From Zunongwangia profunda SM-A87 (GTDB lineage: Bacteria; Bacteroidota; Bacteroidia; Flavobacteriales; Flavobacteriaceae), in the NCBI RefSeq assembly GCF_000023465.1, contig NC_014041.1, positions 2,362,001 through 2,426,000 on the forward strand: a stretch of DNA of 64,000 nucleotides, given 5' to 3'. The notes under the pieces were generated by a model. That model searched no databases, had not been told where the DNA came from, and saw only the letters and a list, made by a program, of their open reading frames with translations. Both the position numbers and the translations under genes were made by a program. Numbering within the stretch: the first letter of the stretch is position 1; every line of letters starts with the position of its first letter. Of this stretch, positions 1-9,189 are shown one piece after another.

Positions 1-778
1 TCATATCCAGCGGAAAAACCAAATTATCTTCATCAATTTCAAAACTACAGGTAACCCCTGCTTTTTTAAGATTGGGTCCCAACAGAGATAAAGCTTGTTC
101 TATAATAGGTTTTATTTGTTGTGGTTGCTTTTGATGTGGCATTTCACAGGCAAAAAACATTAGTTTTTTTACAATTTCTCTGGAATATATACTGGCTTTA
201 ATTATTTTATCCAGATCATTTTTAGTCTGCTCATCCTTATTATTTTCCTGTATAAGTTCAGCAAATCCCAGAATGTTCCCTAAAGGAGTATTTAATTCGT
301 GTGCGATACCAGCGGTTATTTCACCTAAAATAGCCAAACGGTCGTTATGTTCAGCTTTTCGGCGTACTAATTCTTCTCGTTCTTTAATGCTTTCTCTTTG
401 AAAAAAGTCACTGATTTCTATCGCTATTTGATTTAATAATTGTTGTTCTTCTTCTAAGAAATCAGTTTTGTCATAGTTTTCAGCATCATAATATACCCTT
501 ATTTTTCCAGAATTTTCCTGATGGTCTGATAGTTTACTTTCCTGAAACACATGCTTATTTGGAATAGGGGCGGTGTTAATTTGAAAATCAGTATACTGTA
601 ATTCTACAATAGTAGCTTTAGGGTGTCGCCAGGCGTTTTTGGTGATTTCACAAACTTCTTTTAAGGTTTCCTGAATATTGTTGGAATGCTTTCTTAAAAC
701 ACTCGAGATACTATAAAGGCATGTTAATTCCTTTACCCTTTCTTTTAGACGATCTTCTAATGTAAATTCTTTGTTCAT
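1..778 (-). CDS. sensor histidine kinase, 3'-truncated by window edge
   Basis: About 259 N-terminal residues are visible; the gene continues past base 1. From the ATG at 776-778 the protein opens with a charged helix, then a roughly 150-residue region that looks like a GAF-type sensory domain without membrane segments. A coiled stretch leads into a HisKA dimerisation domain whose phospho-acceptor motif reads IAHELNTPLGNILG (around residues 154-167), with His in the H-box. The catalytic ATPase domain would lie beyond the window. Family knowledge: soluble HisKA kinases of this type autophosphorylate on that His and pass the phosphate to a response regulator; none is visible here. No transmembrane helix is seen, so it is probably cytoplasmic. 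Confidence 0.85.
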   Translation of the reverse strand, partial: MNKEFTLEDRLKERVKELTCLYSISSVLRKHSNNIQETLKEVCEITKNAWRHPKATIVELQYTDFQINTAPIPNKHVFQESKLSDHQENSGKIRVYYDAENYDKTDFLEEEQQLLNQIAIEISDFFQRESIKEREELVRRKAEHNDRLAILGEITAGIAHELNTPLGNILGFAELIQENNKDEQTKNDLDKIIKASIYSREIVKKLMFFACEMPHQKQPQQIKPIIEQALSLLGPNLKKAGVTCSFEIDEDNLVFPLDM

Positions 779-1071
779 TTTTACAATTTCTCTACAACAC
801 AACTACCATAATCGGGCAATACCTGGATTAAAATTCCGAATAAAAACGTAAGGTGTTGATAATCAATGTTATAATTTTTATGGTGTTGTTATTTAAGTGG
901 GGTTTTTTGACCCGGTGATACATTATTACCCAAAAGTATTATTTTTTTCTAAAATATGTTTCTAATTAAACAGCTGTTAATCAGTGATATGTGAAATGCT
1001 CGAGAAATATTTGTATAGATCGGTACAGGCTTTGTCTTTATGAATGCGTGTTTAATCTTTGAAAATAGCAA

Positions 1072-1458
1072 TTGGAGATCAATTTTTTTAAACAGGTGTA
1101 TTCATATCGAGAGCTCTGTATTAAAAAGGATTTAAGAGAAGTAGCGATGTGGGAACTTTTTCTTGAGGATATAAATGAAGATTTAGGGAGCCTTTTAAAA
1201 CTAGAAAAATTAATGATAAATGATGCCAGGTTAGCTGGTACTTTACATGGAATGCGTAGAGAGGTTATCTTGTGTACGGCAGGATTATGCAAGTTTGAGC
1301 AGGAACTAAAGAAAGAGCTAGAATACGGAAAAAGTGAATATGGAGACCAGCATATTAATTTATATGAAAGGCATCGCATGCGCTATCTAAGGATTGTTGA
1401 AAAACATCATTTATTAAAAAAGAGCATATATAAGCGATTATCAGAGCGAAAAAATTAA
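1072..1458 (+). CDS. conserved-type hypothetical protein, helical
   Basis: A 128-residue, charged, predicted all-helical protein with no signal peptide or membrane segment. I do not recognise a named family. The reading frame opens with TTG at 1072, directly preceded by an in-frame stop at 1066; an ATG at 1147 (residue 26, MWELFLEDI) has a purine-rich GAGAAG upstream and is an alternative start giving 103 residues. The motif LREVAMWELFLEDI just around that ATG looks like it belongs to the domain, which argues for the longer form. It is followed after only 9 bases by a tiny membrane ORF. The antisense ORF over the same bases is low-complexity and is rejected. Confidence 0.55.
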   Translation: MEINFFKQVYSYRELCIKKDLREVAMWELFLEDINEDLGSLLKLEKLMINDARLAGTLHGMRREVILCTAGLCKFEQELKKELEYGKSEYGDQHINLYERHRMRYLRIVEKHHLLKKSIYKRLSERKN

Positions 1459-1467
1459 GTATTAAAA

Positions 1468-1578
1468 ATGTATATTTTGTCACGATTAAAATTTCTTTTT
1501 ATTCTTGCGCTAATTGCCATTTTAAGTATTCTGTTACTGTCCTGGTTAGTTCCGGCACCAATATTTCAGGGTTCATAA
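1468..1578 (+). CDS. predicted 36-aa small membrane protein
   Basis: ATG at 1468, stop at 1576-1578. The translation has a short basic start (MYILSRLKF) followed by one strongly hydrophobic helix and a short polar tail, the layout of a single-pass small membrane protein. It begins 9 bases after the preceding ORF stops, so co-translation is plausible. There is no homologue I can name; the support is only frame, position and hydrophobicity. Confidence 0.35.
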   Translation: MYILSRLKFLFILALIAILSILLLSWLVPAPIFQGS

Positions 1579-1604
1579 ATTAGCGATTAGCTTAAAGCTG
1601 TTCC

Positions 1605-1931
1605 TCAATGGGACACTAATTTTAGACCAATGATAGAGCCGATAAGGGTGGTGATAAAAAACAATCTCCAAAAAGTGGCCGGTTCTTTAAAAACAATAAT
1701 TCCCAATAATACGGTTCCTGCTGCGCCTATACCCGTCCATACTGCATAAGCAGTTCCAATAGGCAAAGCCTTGGTTACTTTTATCAGTAAGCTCATACTA
1801 AACACAAGGCATAGTAAAAACCCACCAAACCAAAGTTTTGACGCGATACCTTCAGTTTGATTTGCTTTACCCAGACATATGGCAAAAAGCATTTCAAACA
1901 AGCCTGCGATTATTAGGAGAAACCAATTCAT
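1605..1931 (-). CDS. SMR-family small multidrug/guanidinium exporter (SugE/Gdx-like)
   Basis: Four-helix small multidrug resistance transporter of 108 residues when started at the ATG at 1929-1931. This start places the conserved membrane Glu at residue 13 (GLFEMLFA), matching the essential Glu13/14 of Gdx and EmrE. The signature GTAYAVWTGIGAAGT in helix 3 is typical of the SugE/Gdx branch. A longer reading from 2018 would add 29 residues and a fifth hydrophobic helix, which is unlike the family. These proteins work as antiparallel dimers in the inner membrane and exchange protons for guanidinium or hydrophobic cations. It is divergent from the histidine kinase gene at 2076; a TAnnTTTG-like box (2047-2054) lies in the gap but faces the kinase. 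Confidence 0.88.
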   Translation of the reverse strand: MNWFLLIIAGLFEMLFAICLGKANQTEGIASKLWFGGFLLCLVFSMSLLIKVTKALPIGTAYAVWTGIGAAGTVLLGIIVFKEPATFWRLFFITTLIGSIIGLKLVSH

Positions 1932-2075
1932 AGATTCAAAATTTTCAGTAAAAATAGAAAGAATAATAAATATGCAGACCCCCAATATCAATAATATAAT
2001 CGGTAGGGTTTTATCCATTTTCTAAAGGTTTGGACTAAAATTTTAATAATTTTGTAAACCGCTTAAAAAATTAGC

Positions 2076-3791
2076 ATGCCAATATATTTAAGGAAGATAG
2101 TAGTGCTTTTAAGCATTTTTTTTTCGCTTAATTTTTTCTGTCAGACTCAACATTCAGAAGAATTTTCGATGATAGATTCTTTAATGGCTGTCAAAAAATA
2201 TGCACAGGCTAAAAGTAAAGCAGCTTGGCTTACCGAAGAGCAAATTCCCGATAGTATAAGTGCAAAAGCTCATTTATACCTTGGGAAAATAGAGTTATTA
2301 ACTGGAAATCTGGATCTTGCACTTTCTGAATATTTTGAAGCTCGGGAATTTTTAAAATACCTTGATGCTGAAGATAAAGCTAATTTGTTTTCAGGAATAG
2401 GAGTAGTATATTCTAAGTCTCAGAATTTTGACGATGCGATTTCTAATTTTAAGCATGCTTTACAATACGCTCAGCAAGATATAAATCGTTTAAAGATTCT
2501 TGTGAACCTTGGCGGGGTATCAATGGAAGCCGGTAAGGAACAGGTGCCTTTTATTTATGCTGAAGCACTGGAAATAGCTAAAAAACTAAAAGAAGCTGGC
2601 GTCGAAGCAATAATTTATACCAATCTTAGTAATTATTATCTAAAAAAGCATTCCTGGCAAAGCGCAATAGAGAGTGCGAATAGAAGCTTATCTATCAGAG
2701 ATTCTTTAAAAATGCCGGTTTCTGTAATAACGCTTAATAATCTTGGTTATGCATTAGTCAATAGCGGGACTATTAATGAAGGAATCAAGAATTATAAAAA
2801 GGCACTGGAGTATGCTAATCTATCCGAAAAGATCCAGATTTTATACAATTTACGAAGCGCGAATATAGCAGCGGGAGAGTATCAAAAAGCAATACAATAT
2901 TATGATCGATATGATAGTGTAAAGGATATAGCCGCCAGTAAGAATTATGAACAAAAAATAGCAGATATTCGGACGGCTTACGAGACTGCCGAGAAAGAGA
3001 AAAAAATAATCTTACTGGAAGCAGAGAATAAAATTCGGAAAAGAGAGTTATTCTGGGTTGTAGCTGCGGGTGTTTTTCTATTGCTATTGTTAGGGATTGG
3101 AGGTTATTTTAGAATGAAGCACTTAAAAGTGCGTCAAAAACTAGAGCAATCCCGATTAAGAAGCAAATTTTTACGATTACAGCTTAATCCACATTTTTTA
3201 TTTAATGCTTTACAACAAGTCCAGTTTTATATTTATCGCAATGAGCGTGAAACATCTATGCAATATCTGGATCAGTTTGGGAAGCTTATACGATCGGTTT
3301 TGGAATATTCAGATAGCGATTTTATTAAACTTAGTGATGAGGTTGCCATGCTAGCACATTATTTAAGTTTACAGGAGAATGCTATTGCAGCCGATTTTTC
3401 ATTTTCGATTAACTGCGACCCTTTGATTTCGCCAGAGGAAATTAGTATTCCAGTTATGTTATTACAGCCTTTTGTGGAGAATGCGGTGATCCACGGAGCC
3501 GGATCAAGACCAGAAAAAGCCCGTGTAGAAGTTGTATTCCAAAGAACTAAGCTTAAGGATAAAATACGTGTTGAAATTATTGATAACGGAACCGGTATTC
3601 AACATAAAAAAACAAGATCGCAGCACAATAAATTACATCGCTCTATGGGACAGGATATTTTGCAAGAACGAATGAAGGAATTAAATCGTCTCACTCAGAC
3701 GCAAATAGATATACATATTGAGAACGCAACAAAAGAGGAGAAGTATCCGGGTACTCGTGTTAGTCTTATTATTCCTTGTATTCCTATATAA
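2076..3791 (+). CDS. TPR-containing LytS-type sensor histidine kinase
   Basis: 571 residues. Signal-like hydrophobic start (residues 8-22), then a periplasmic or extracytoplasmic set of TPR repeats (about 60-290), a coiled-coil (290-325), one membrane helix (325-345) and a cytoplasmic His_kinase domain (PF06580 type) with LQLNPHFLFNALQQ; the phospho-acceptor is His373. A HATPase domain follows (PFVENAVIHGAG as N-box, DNGTGIQ as G1-box). This is the standard Bacteroidota TPR-LytS architecture. It is followed after 11 bases by a LytTR regulator, its likely partner. A TAATTTTG sequence at 2047-2054 fits the Bacteroidota -7 consensus, 22 bases before the ATG, but I see no TTG at the usual spacing. 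Confidence 0.93.
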   Translation: MPIYLRKIVVLLSIFFSLNFFCQTQHSEEFSMIDSLMAVKKYAQAKSKAAWLTEEQIPDSISAKAHLYLGKIELLTGNLDLALSEYFEAREFLKYLDAEDKANLFSGIGVVYSKSQNFDDAISNFKHALQYAQQDINRLKILVNLGGVSMEAGKEQVPFIYAEALEIAKKLKEAGVEAIIYTNLSNYYLKKHSWQSAIESANRSLSIRDSLKMPVSVITLNNLGYALVNSGTINEGIKNYKKALEYANLSEKIQILYNLRSANIAAGEYQKAIQYYDRYDSVKDIAASKNYEQKIADIRTAYETAEKEKKIILLEAENKIRKRELFWVVAAGVFLLLLLGIGGYFRMKHLKVRQKLEQSRLRSKFLRLQLNPHFLFNALQQVQFYIYRNERETSMQYLDQFGKLIRSVLEYSDSDFIKLSDEVAMLAHYLSLQENAIAADFSFSINCDPLISPEEISIPVMLLQPFVENAVIHGAGSRPEKARVEVVFQRTKLKDKIRVEIIDNGTGIQHKKTRSQHNKLHRSMGQDILQERMKELNRLTQTQIDIHIENATKEEKYPGTRVSLIIPCIPI

Positions 3792-3802
3792 ATTTAACGT
3801 CC

Positions 3803-4564
3803 ATGAATTTTAGAAGTGAACCAACAGATCTACGGGTATTGCTTGTTGAAGATGATTTTGCCTCAGTAAGCATGTTTACTGATATTCTTAAAATGCATTT
3901 TGGATTTGAAATATGTAGTGTGAATACCTTAGAAGAAGCCTCTAATAAATTAGAGTCTTTTTCGCCCGAATTATTGATATTAGATATTAATTTACCCGAC
4001 GGAAATTCGATAAATTTTTTGAAAGAGTTGTATCAAAAAGGATTTCCTGAGTTTAAAGTGATTTTTACAACGGCTTATGCCAATTATGCCGTAGAAGCTT
4101 TTCGATTGAGCGCTTTAGATTTCTTACTGAAACCAATAGCACCCCAAAACCTGATAGCATCTGTAAAAAAGGTTTTAAAAAATATATCGTCTGAAAATTA
4201 TAAAAAACAATTAGAAACCTTATTTCTTAACGATCGCCAACCAAAGGATAAAAAGATTGTTCTAAAAACTCAGGATGATATTCATGTTGTTGCTTTACAA
4301 GATATCATTCATGCCCAGGCAGATAATAATTATACCATATTTTATCTTACAAACCTAAAAAAGGTTTTAGTCTCTAAGCCTTTAAAGAAATTCGAAAATG
4401 ACTTATCAAAATATGGATTTTTAAGAACTCATCAATCCCATTTGATTAATAGCGCTCATATTCTTTCTTATCATCGCAAAAAGCAGTGCGTTGTACTGCA
4501 TGGGGACATAGAAGTGCCCGTTGCCCAAAATAGAAAGCAGATATTACTTAATTTTTTTAATTAA
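3803..4564 (+). CDS. LytTR-family response regulator
   Basis: 253 residues from the ATG at 3803; the longer frame starts at a TTG (3776) inside the kinase gene and lacks support. Receiver domain at about 10-130 with the acidic pair VEDD, phospho-acceptor Asp61 (LILDINLPDG), conserved Thr/Ala (FTTAYA) and Lys-Pro (LLKPIA). A LytTR DNA-binding domain follows at about 150-253 (DIIHAQADNNYTIF, FLRTHQSHLINSAHI). Family knowledge: LytTR regulators bind repeated sites upstream of target promoters. Likely cognate regulator of the preceding kinase, and the secreted protein gene 120 bases downstream is a candidate target. Confidence 0.93.
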   Translation: MNFRSEPTDLRVLLVEDDFASVSMFTDILKMHFGFEICSVNTLEEASNKLESFSPELLILDINLPDGNSINFLKELYQKGFPEFKVIFTTAYANYAVEAFRLSALDFLLKPIAPQNLIASVKKVLKNISSENYKKQLETLFLNDRQPKDKKIVLKTQDDIHVVALQDIIHAQADNNYTIFYLTNLKKVLVSKPLKKFENDLSKYGFLRTHQSHLINSAHILSYHRKKQCVVLHGDIEVPVAQNRKQILLNFFN

Positions 4565-4684
4565 TTCTAGATAAACATGGTTAAATTCTCAATGAAAACA
4601 GGTGTACACTAATCCTCTTTAAATAGCAAATATCAGGTATTTTTTCAGAAGTATATTTGAAAGAAAATATAGAACTAATATCTT

Positions 4685-5485
4685 ATGAAAACGAAAGCTT
4701 ATTTTTTCCTGACCGTCTTTTTTATGATTTCCAATGTACTTCAGGCACAACTATTTGATAAGATAAAAAACAAAATTGAAGATAAAGCAAGTGAGGTAGT
4801 AGAAGAGGGGTTAAATTCTGGTAAGAAAGACCGAAAGCAGAAGTCGAAATCGGGCCGAATTCAGTTAGAAAATACCATAAATTTTTATCCTGGTGATTCT
4901 ATTATTTATGTCTCTAATTTTTCAAGAGGTGAAGTAGGTTCAATGCCCGGAGACTGGAAGACAACAGGCTCTGGATCTGTCGTTCCCGTAAATCAGATAG
5001 GAGGAAACTGGTTAAAAATGTCTGAGCGTACTACCTATAAATTAAATCATTCTATTTACTATCCAGATGATTTTACGATAGAGTTTGATCTTTTGGTAGC
5101 CGCAGATAAAGTTGATGATCTATCTTCACTATATTTTGGTTTTACCAAGGATAATAGCCTTACAAGGTGGATTTCTTCCAATACTATATGGTCTGCCCAA
5201 TTACAGTATATGAATAATAATGATATTGTAGTGAGTAGTTCTTCAGCAGATATTTATCAGGCTTCAAATTTCGATTTAGAGACTTATGCCAATCAGGTTA
5301 TGCATGTTGCGATTGAGGTTCATAAAGATCAGGTGAAAATATTTTTAGATGATGATAAAATAGCAGATACTAAACTATTTAATGGAGAGAAAGCCAAGCA
5401 TTTCTTTATCAGCAGTCCGCTTCGCCAGGAGCATAAGGCATCAACCTTGTTCAGTAATTTTAATATTAGGGTTTATAAAGACTAA
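4685..5485 (+). CDS. secreted LamG/concanavalin-like domain protein
   Basis: 266 residues with a clear signal peptide (cleavage after VLQA). The mature N-terminus carries an amphipathic repeat (FDKIKNKIEDKASEVVEEG) seen at the start of several secreted and OmpA-type proteins of Bacteroidota, followed from about residue 60 by a beta-rich domain resembling a laminin-G/concanavalin jelly roll (DFTIEFDLLVAA, HVAIEVHKDQVKIFLDDDKI). No catalytic residues recognised. A TATATTTG sequence at 4652-4659 matches the Bacteroidota -7 box, 25 bases before the start, without an obvious TTG partner. It sits just after the LytS/LytTR pair and might be regulated by it; that is inference. Confidence 0.7.
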   Translation: MKTKAYFFLTVFFMISNVLQAQLFDKIKNKIEDKASEVVEEGLNSGKKDRKQKSKSGRIQLENTINFYPGDSIIYVSNFSRGEVGSMPGDWKTTGSGSVVPVNQIGGNWLKMSERTTYKLNHSIYYPDDFTIEFDLLVAADKVDDLSSLYFGFTKDNSLTRWISSNTIWSAQLQYMNNNDIVVSSSSADIYQASNFDLETYANQVMHVAIEVHKDQVKIFLDDDKIADTKLFNGEKAKHFFISSPLRQEHKASTLFSNFNIRVYKD

Positions 5486-5754
5486 ACTCTAATTTGTTTA
5501 CTGCCCGGGAGATTTTACTGTTTGTTCTTATGGCATATTAATCAATTATAAGCAGTAAAAGCATATACAAATTTAAAGAACCCACCAGGTGTCATAAATC
5601 TTGAAATTCAATATTGGAACGGTAGTAGAAGTAGATAAATTCCTTTATTGGCAACGCCAAGAGGATAGCAATTAGATTATGATGGTTATCGAGATGTTTA
5701 GAAGTTGTAAATGTTTTTTCTATATAAGAAGATCATAAGAATTTCAATTTTTAC
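5486..5754. other. non-coding stretch, no gene seen
   Basis: About 270 bases between two genes. I see no ORF with coding character, no RNA fold of note and no recognisable remnant. It ends at a bidirectional terminator. Confidence 0.5.
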
Positions 5755-5784
5755 CAAAAAAGCCGATTAAATCGGCTTTTTTTG
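5755..5784. terminator. bidirectional rho-independent terminator
   Basis: A perfect stem built on AAAAAAGCCGAT / ATCGGCTTTTTTT with a TA-rich loop. The A run and T run on either side let it stop transcripts from the secreted-protein gene (+) and from manA (-). Confidence 0.85.
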
Positions 5785-5798
5785 GTCATAAAATTATT

Positions 5799-6773
5799 TT
5801 ATCTGCTTACAGAAACTTCCAATAATTCGCAGTTATCTGCACTTATCTGGACTTCTTTATTTTCCGCAGGAATTAATAAAGTTTGTCCCTGTTCTATTTC
5901 CTCAGTATTTCCCGCTACACTTATGCTAGCTTTACCACTAACAGCCATATAAATGATAAAACTATCTACAGCTGAATAGTCTTTCGTGATACTACCTTTT
6001 ACGGGTAAATAATTAGTCGTAAAGTATTGGCAATCTGCAATATTTGAAGATTGGTTAGGAGTTTTATCATACTCCATTTTAAAATCATCTTTCTTTTCAA
6101 AGTCGATAGCATCTATGGCTAAAGCCGTATGTAGCTCTCTGGCATTTCCCTGATCATCTACACGATCCCAATCGTAAATTCTATAGGTTATATCTGAAGT
6201 TTGTTGAATTTCAGCTAATAATACACCAGCTCCAATAGCATGTACTTTACCGGTATTTATAAAGAAGCTATCTCCTTTTTTAACCGGTTCGAAATTAAGA
6301 ACCTCTGTGATTTTACCTTCTTCAAGATGTTTAATATAATCTTCCTTGGTAATCGTCTCTTTAAAACCTACATTGATATCTGCATTCTTGTCGGCTTGCA
6401 TGATAAACCACATTTCGGTTTTTCCAAAACTATTATGGCGTTCTTTAGCAAGATCATCATGAGGATGCAATTGTACAGAAAGTGCGGTTTTCGCGTCGAT
6501 ATACTTTATAAGCAGTGGAAATTCAGCTCCAAAGTCAGCATATATCTTTTCGCCTAAAATTCTTCCTTTATATTCTTCTAAAAGTTCGTTTAAAGTTTTG
6601 CCTTTAAGAGCTCCATTTTCTACCACAGAGATATCACCTTTAACACCAGAGATTTCCCAGCTTTCGCCTAAATTTTTTGCGTTTGATTCTTTGTTTAATA
6701 TGGTCGCTAATTTCTCACCTCCCCAAATTTTTTCTTTTAGGATAGGTGTAAATTTGATTGGATAATTAAGCAT
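5799..6773 (-). CDS. manA: mannose-6-phosphate isomerase, class I
   Basis: Interconverts mannose-6-phosphate and fructose-6-phosphate, feeding GDP-mannose synthesis. 324 residues from the ATG at 6771-6773, whose product starts MLNYPIKFTP as usual for short class I enzymes; the upstream extension to 6830 is a hydrophobic tail with no support. Zinc-site residues are visible: Gln101 and His103 in LSVQLHPHDD, Glu120 in GKTEMWF, and the later His in GKVHAIGAG. Further conserved motifs are KIWGGEKL and the C-terminal cupin beta strands. It is a single-gene unit reading toward the terminator at 5755-5784. Confidence 0.93.
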   Translation of the reverse strand: MLNYPIKFTPILKEKIWGGEKLATILNKESNAKNLGESWEISGVKGDISVVENGALKGKTLNELLEEYKGRILGEKIYADFGAEFPLLIKYIDAKTALSVQLHPHDDLAKERHNSFGKTEMWFIMQADKNADINVGFKETITKEDYIKHLEEGKITEVLNFEPVKKGDSFFINTGKVHAIGAGVLLAEIQQTSDITYRIYDWDRVDDQGNARELHTALAIDAIDFEKKDDFKMEYDKTPNQSSNIADCQYFTTNYLPVKGSITKDYSAVDSFIIYMAVSGKASISVAGNTEEIEQGQTLLIPAENKEVQISADNCELLEVSVSR

Positions 6774-6947
6774 TCTTATTTGTGTTAGGATTAAATCGAG
6801 TATAAAAATAAGTAAAAACTTTAAGACCATTGTAATCCTATACCCATGGCTTATATAATGATAATTTTTTTTAGACTACTAAAGTGTTGCTTATCAATAT
6901 TTAAAAGAATGAGTTGAAACAAAAACTAATTTTTATTAAAAAAAGCC

Positions 6948-6977
6948 TTGCTTTAAAATAAAAAGAGATTATATTTG
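6948..6977 (+). promoter_or_regulatory. Bacteroidota-type promoter of tRNA-Arg
   Basis: TTG at 6948-6950, exactly 19 bases of spacer, then TATATTTG at 6970-6977, matching the TTG-N19-TAnnTTTG consensus of the primary sigma factor in Bacteroidota. The tRNA starts 14 bases after the -7 box. Confidence 0.85.
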
Positions 6978-6990
6978 CAACCGCAAAAAT

Positions 6991-7064
6991 GGTCGCGTAG
7001 CTCAGTTGGATAGAGCATCTGCCTTCTAAGCAGACGGTCACAGGTTCGAATCCTGTCGCGATCA
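6991..7064 (+). tRNA. tRNA-Arg(TCT)
   Basis: 74 bases. The acceptor stem GGTCGCG pairs with CGCGATC (one G-T), the D arm is GCTCAGTTGGATAGAGC, the anticodon stem TCTGC/GCAGA encloses the loop CTTCTAA giving anticodon TCT, and the T arm contains GGTTCGAATCC. No CCA is encoded; the base after the discriminator A is C. The gene reads AGA codons. It lies immediately upstream of an integrase, the usual position for an integration target. Confidence 0.97.
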
Positions 7065-7090
7065 CTTTTCAAGTATATAATTGACACCAA

Positions 7091-7130
7091 AACCCTGAAA
7101 ATCGTATGATTTTCAGGGTTTTATGTTTTT
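7091..7130 (+). terminator. rho-independent terminator after tRNA-Arg
   Basis: A 13-bp perfect stem AACCCTGAAAATC / GATTTTCAGGGTT with a GTAT loop, followed by TTATGTTTTT. It separates tRNA transcription from the integrase. Confidence 0.85.
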
Positions 7131-7296
7131 ATTGATTATCTTTAAAACCAATGAAAATCATTAAAAACGTTCACAATTCGGTTGACAGTTTTAGTAAGAA
7201 CAAAAGTGTTAACCGAATAGGTGTTTAAAATACTGATATTGAACCTATTGAATTTGACTTTCGTCTTTAAAAAATGTGTAATTAAAGACGATAAAA

Positions 7297-8529
7297 ATGA
7301 AAAATCGGTCAACATTTAGTTTAATTTTCTGGGTTTGCTCTTCTCGAATCAAGAATAATCAAGTTCCTGTTTATGCAAGAATAACGGTAAATGGTAAGAG
7401 AGCAAACATTAGTATTCAGAGACGTGTTAATTCTACTGATTGGGATGCAGCTAGAGGTATAATGAGAGGGACACGACAAGAATCTAAACTTTTAAATAAG
7501 TATTTAGATCAAGTGCGTTCAAAAATTTATACCGCCTACGAAGATTTGCTAAGCGAAAATAAAATGGTCACTGCTCAGGCGATCAAGAACAGATATTTAG
7601 GAGCGGATAAATTTTACCGTTCATTGCAGGAATTATTTGAATACCACAATGAGATTTCTCGTCATTCAATTTCCGCTCATACCTTACGACATTACAAAGT
7701 CACGCAAGGGTACTTGCAAAAGTTTTTAAGGGCTAAATTTAATTTAGAAGATTTTAGGTTAATATATTTAAATTTTTCCTTTATTAAGGATTTTGAATTT
7801 TTTATAAAATCCTACCAGCCTACTGATCACCAACGAAAAATGGGACACAATACCGCAATGAAGCATCTTCAGCGATTGCGTAAAATGGTTACAATGGCCT
7901 ATCATCACGAGTGGATACCTAAAGATCCTTTTGTGCGATTTAAATCATCTTATGTAAAAAAGAGAAGGGAGTTTTTAACTAGGGAGGAGTTACAATCCAT
8001 TGAGGATTTCCAATCGTCCATAAATAGACTTAACATTGTAAAGGATATTTTTCTCTTTAGCTGCTATACGGGACTTTCTTACATTGATATCACTAAACTA
8101 ACTATGGATAATATTGGGATGGATTTTGATGGGAATCAATGGATAGAAACAGAACGGCAAAAGACAAAAACTGCTTTAAAGATTCCTTTACTTAATCAGG
8201 CAAGAGATATTTTAAAACGTTACCAGGATCACCCAAAAACGGTACATTCTAAAACCTTATTACCTCGTTATTCGAACCAAAAATTGAACAGTTATTTAAA
8301 AGAAATAGCTGATTTCTGTGGCATCAAAAAACATCTAACCTTTCATATTGCCAGGCATACCTTTGCAACAACCATCACGTTGACCAATGGAGTACCAATA
8401 GAGACTGTTTCAAAGCTATTAGGACACACGAAACTAGCTACTACACAAATTTATGCCCGGGTAGTTGATAAAAAGGTGAAAGATGATATGGCGATGCTCA
8501 ATGCAAAGCTTAATAATAGTTCCGATTAG
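7297..8529 (+). CDS. tyrosine recombinase / integrase (IntDOT-like)
   Basis: 410 residues, the length of conjugative-transposon integrases of Bacteroidota. An arm-type N-terminal domain (1-100) and SAM-like core-binding domain (about 105-215) precede the catalytic domain. Visible catalytic residues are Lys (around 291-295, QKTKTALKIP), His350 and Arg353 (HIARHTFAT), His377 (LLGHTKL) and nucleophile Tyr386 (TTQIYARV). At the position of the first catalytic Arg the protein reads CYTGLSYIDI, with Ser261 in place of Arg; IntDOT of CTnDOT is known for the same loss. The gene is 232 bases past tRNA-Arg, suggesting integration at that tRNA, but I found no second copy of the tRNA 3' end in the window. 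Confidence 0.92.
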   Translation: MKNRSTFSLIFWVCSSRIKNNQVPVYARITVNGKRANISIQRRVNSTDWDAARGIMRGTRQESKLLNKYLDQVRSKIYTAYEDLLSENKMVTAQAIKNRYLGADKFYRSLQELFEYHNEISRHSISAHTLRHYKVTQGYLQKFLRAKFNLEDFRLIYLNFSFIKDFEFFIKSYQPTDHQRKMGHNTAMKHLQRLRKMVTMAYHHEWIPKDPFVRFKSSYVKKRREFLTREELQSIEDFQSSINRLNIVKDIFLFSCYTGLSYIDITKLTMDNIGMDFDGNQWIETERQKTKTALKIPLLNQARDILKRYQDHPKTVHSKTLLPRYSNQKLNSYLKEIADFCGIKKHLTFHIARHTFATTITLTNGVPIETVSKLLGHTKLATTQIYARVVDKKVKDDMAMLNAKLNNSSD

Positions 8530-8728
8530 GTAATTAATACCTATTTATTATAATAGTAAATAATTCTATAAAGTAGCGATTATGATTAATACAGAAAACA
8601 ATTTGAAGAGTGAAAACCGATACTCTCAGAATTTCATTCCTGTAGGAATAGTCGCATTTTCGAAAAATTGTGAGGCCGTCCATGGATAAATATTAACGAG
8701 ATATTATTTTCGAGAGAAGGTTTTAATT

Positions 8729-8947
8729 ATGGAAAATCAAATCTCAATCATTACCCATGCTTTAGAAGAGGCTTTTAATTTTCGTTTAACTAATATTTCT
8801 AAGACGTATACTGAACTCGGAATTAAACTTGAATTAAAGATAGATAAGGTAGTTGGTGTAATAGAAACAATTTTAAGCTTGACAAATATGTATTTATTAC
8901 TGGTAGTATGTTTTGGAGAAAATTACTCTGAATTTTGGGGTCTGTAA
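8729..8947 (+). CDS. hypothetical 72-aa protein
   Basis: An ATG frame encoding 72 residues with a hydrophilic helical first half and a hydrophobic segment near residues 50-62. No family recognised. It may be a small accessory protein of the mobile region or a chance ORF; it lies in a stretch where the neighbouring metE copy is decayed. Confidence 0.3.
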   Translation: MENQISIITHALEEAFNFRLTNISKTYTELGIKLELKIDKVVGVIETILSLTNMYLLLVVCFGENYSEFWGL

Positions 8948-9189
8948 AATATGCCCAAAATACGCTTTAACTTTTTGAAAATTTTGATTGATAATCTGCT
9001 TTAATCATTTTTATATACTGGATACAAGGATACAAAGACAATCATCATACTTTATTTTTATATAATTAATTCATCATAACTCATCTTTATCGATGAACAA
9101 TCACAAAGTATGATAGAACCTATTTTACATTCAAAAAAGGGTTTGGCATCTTGGGCGATACTTCTTTTCGTGTTTATTAACAATTTTTA

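Noticed and set aside
6240..6557. 105-codon plus-strand ORF within manA
   Set aside because: Antisense shadow of a clearly conserved enzyme gene.
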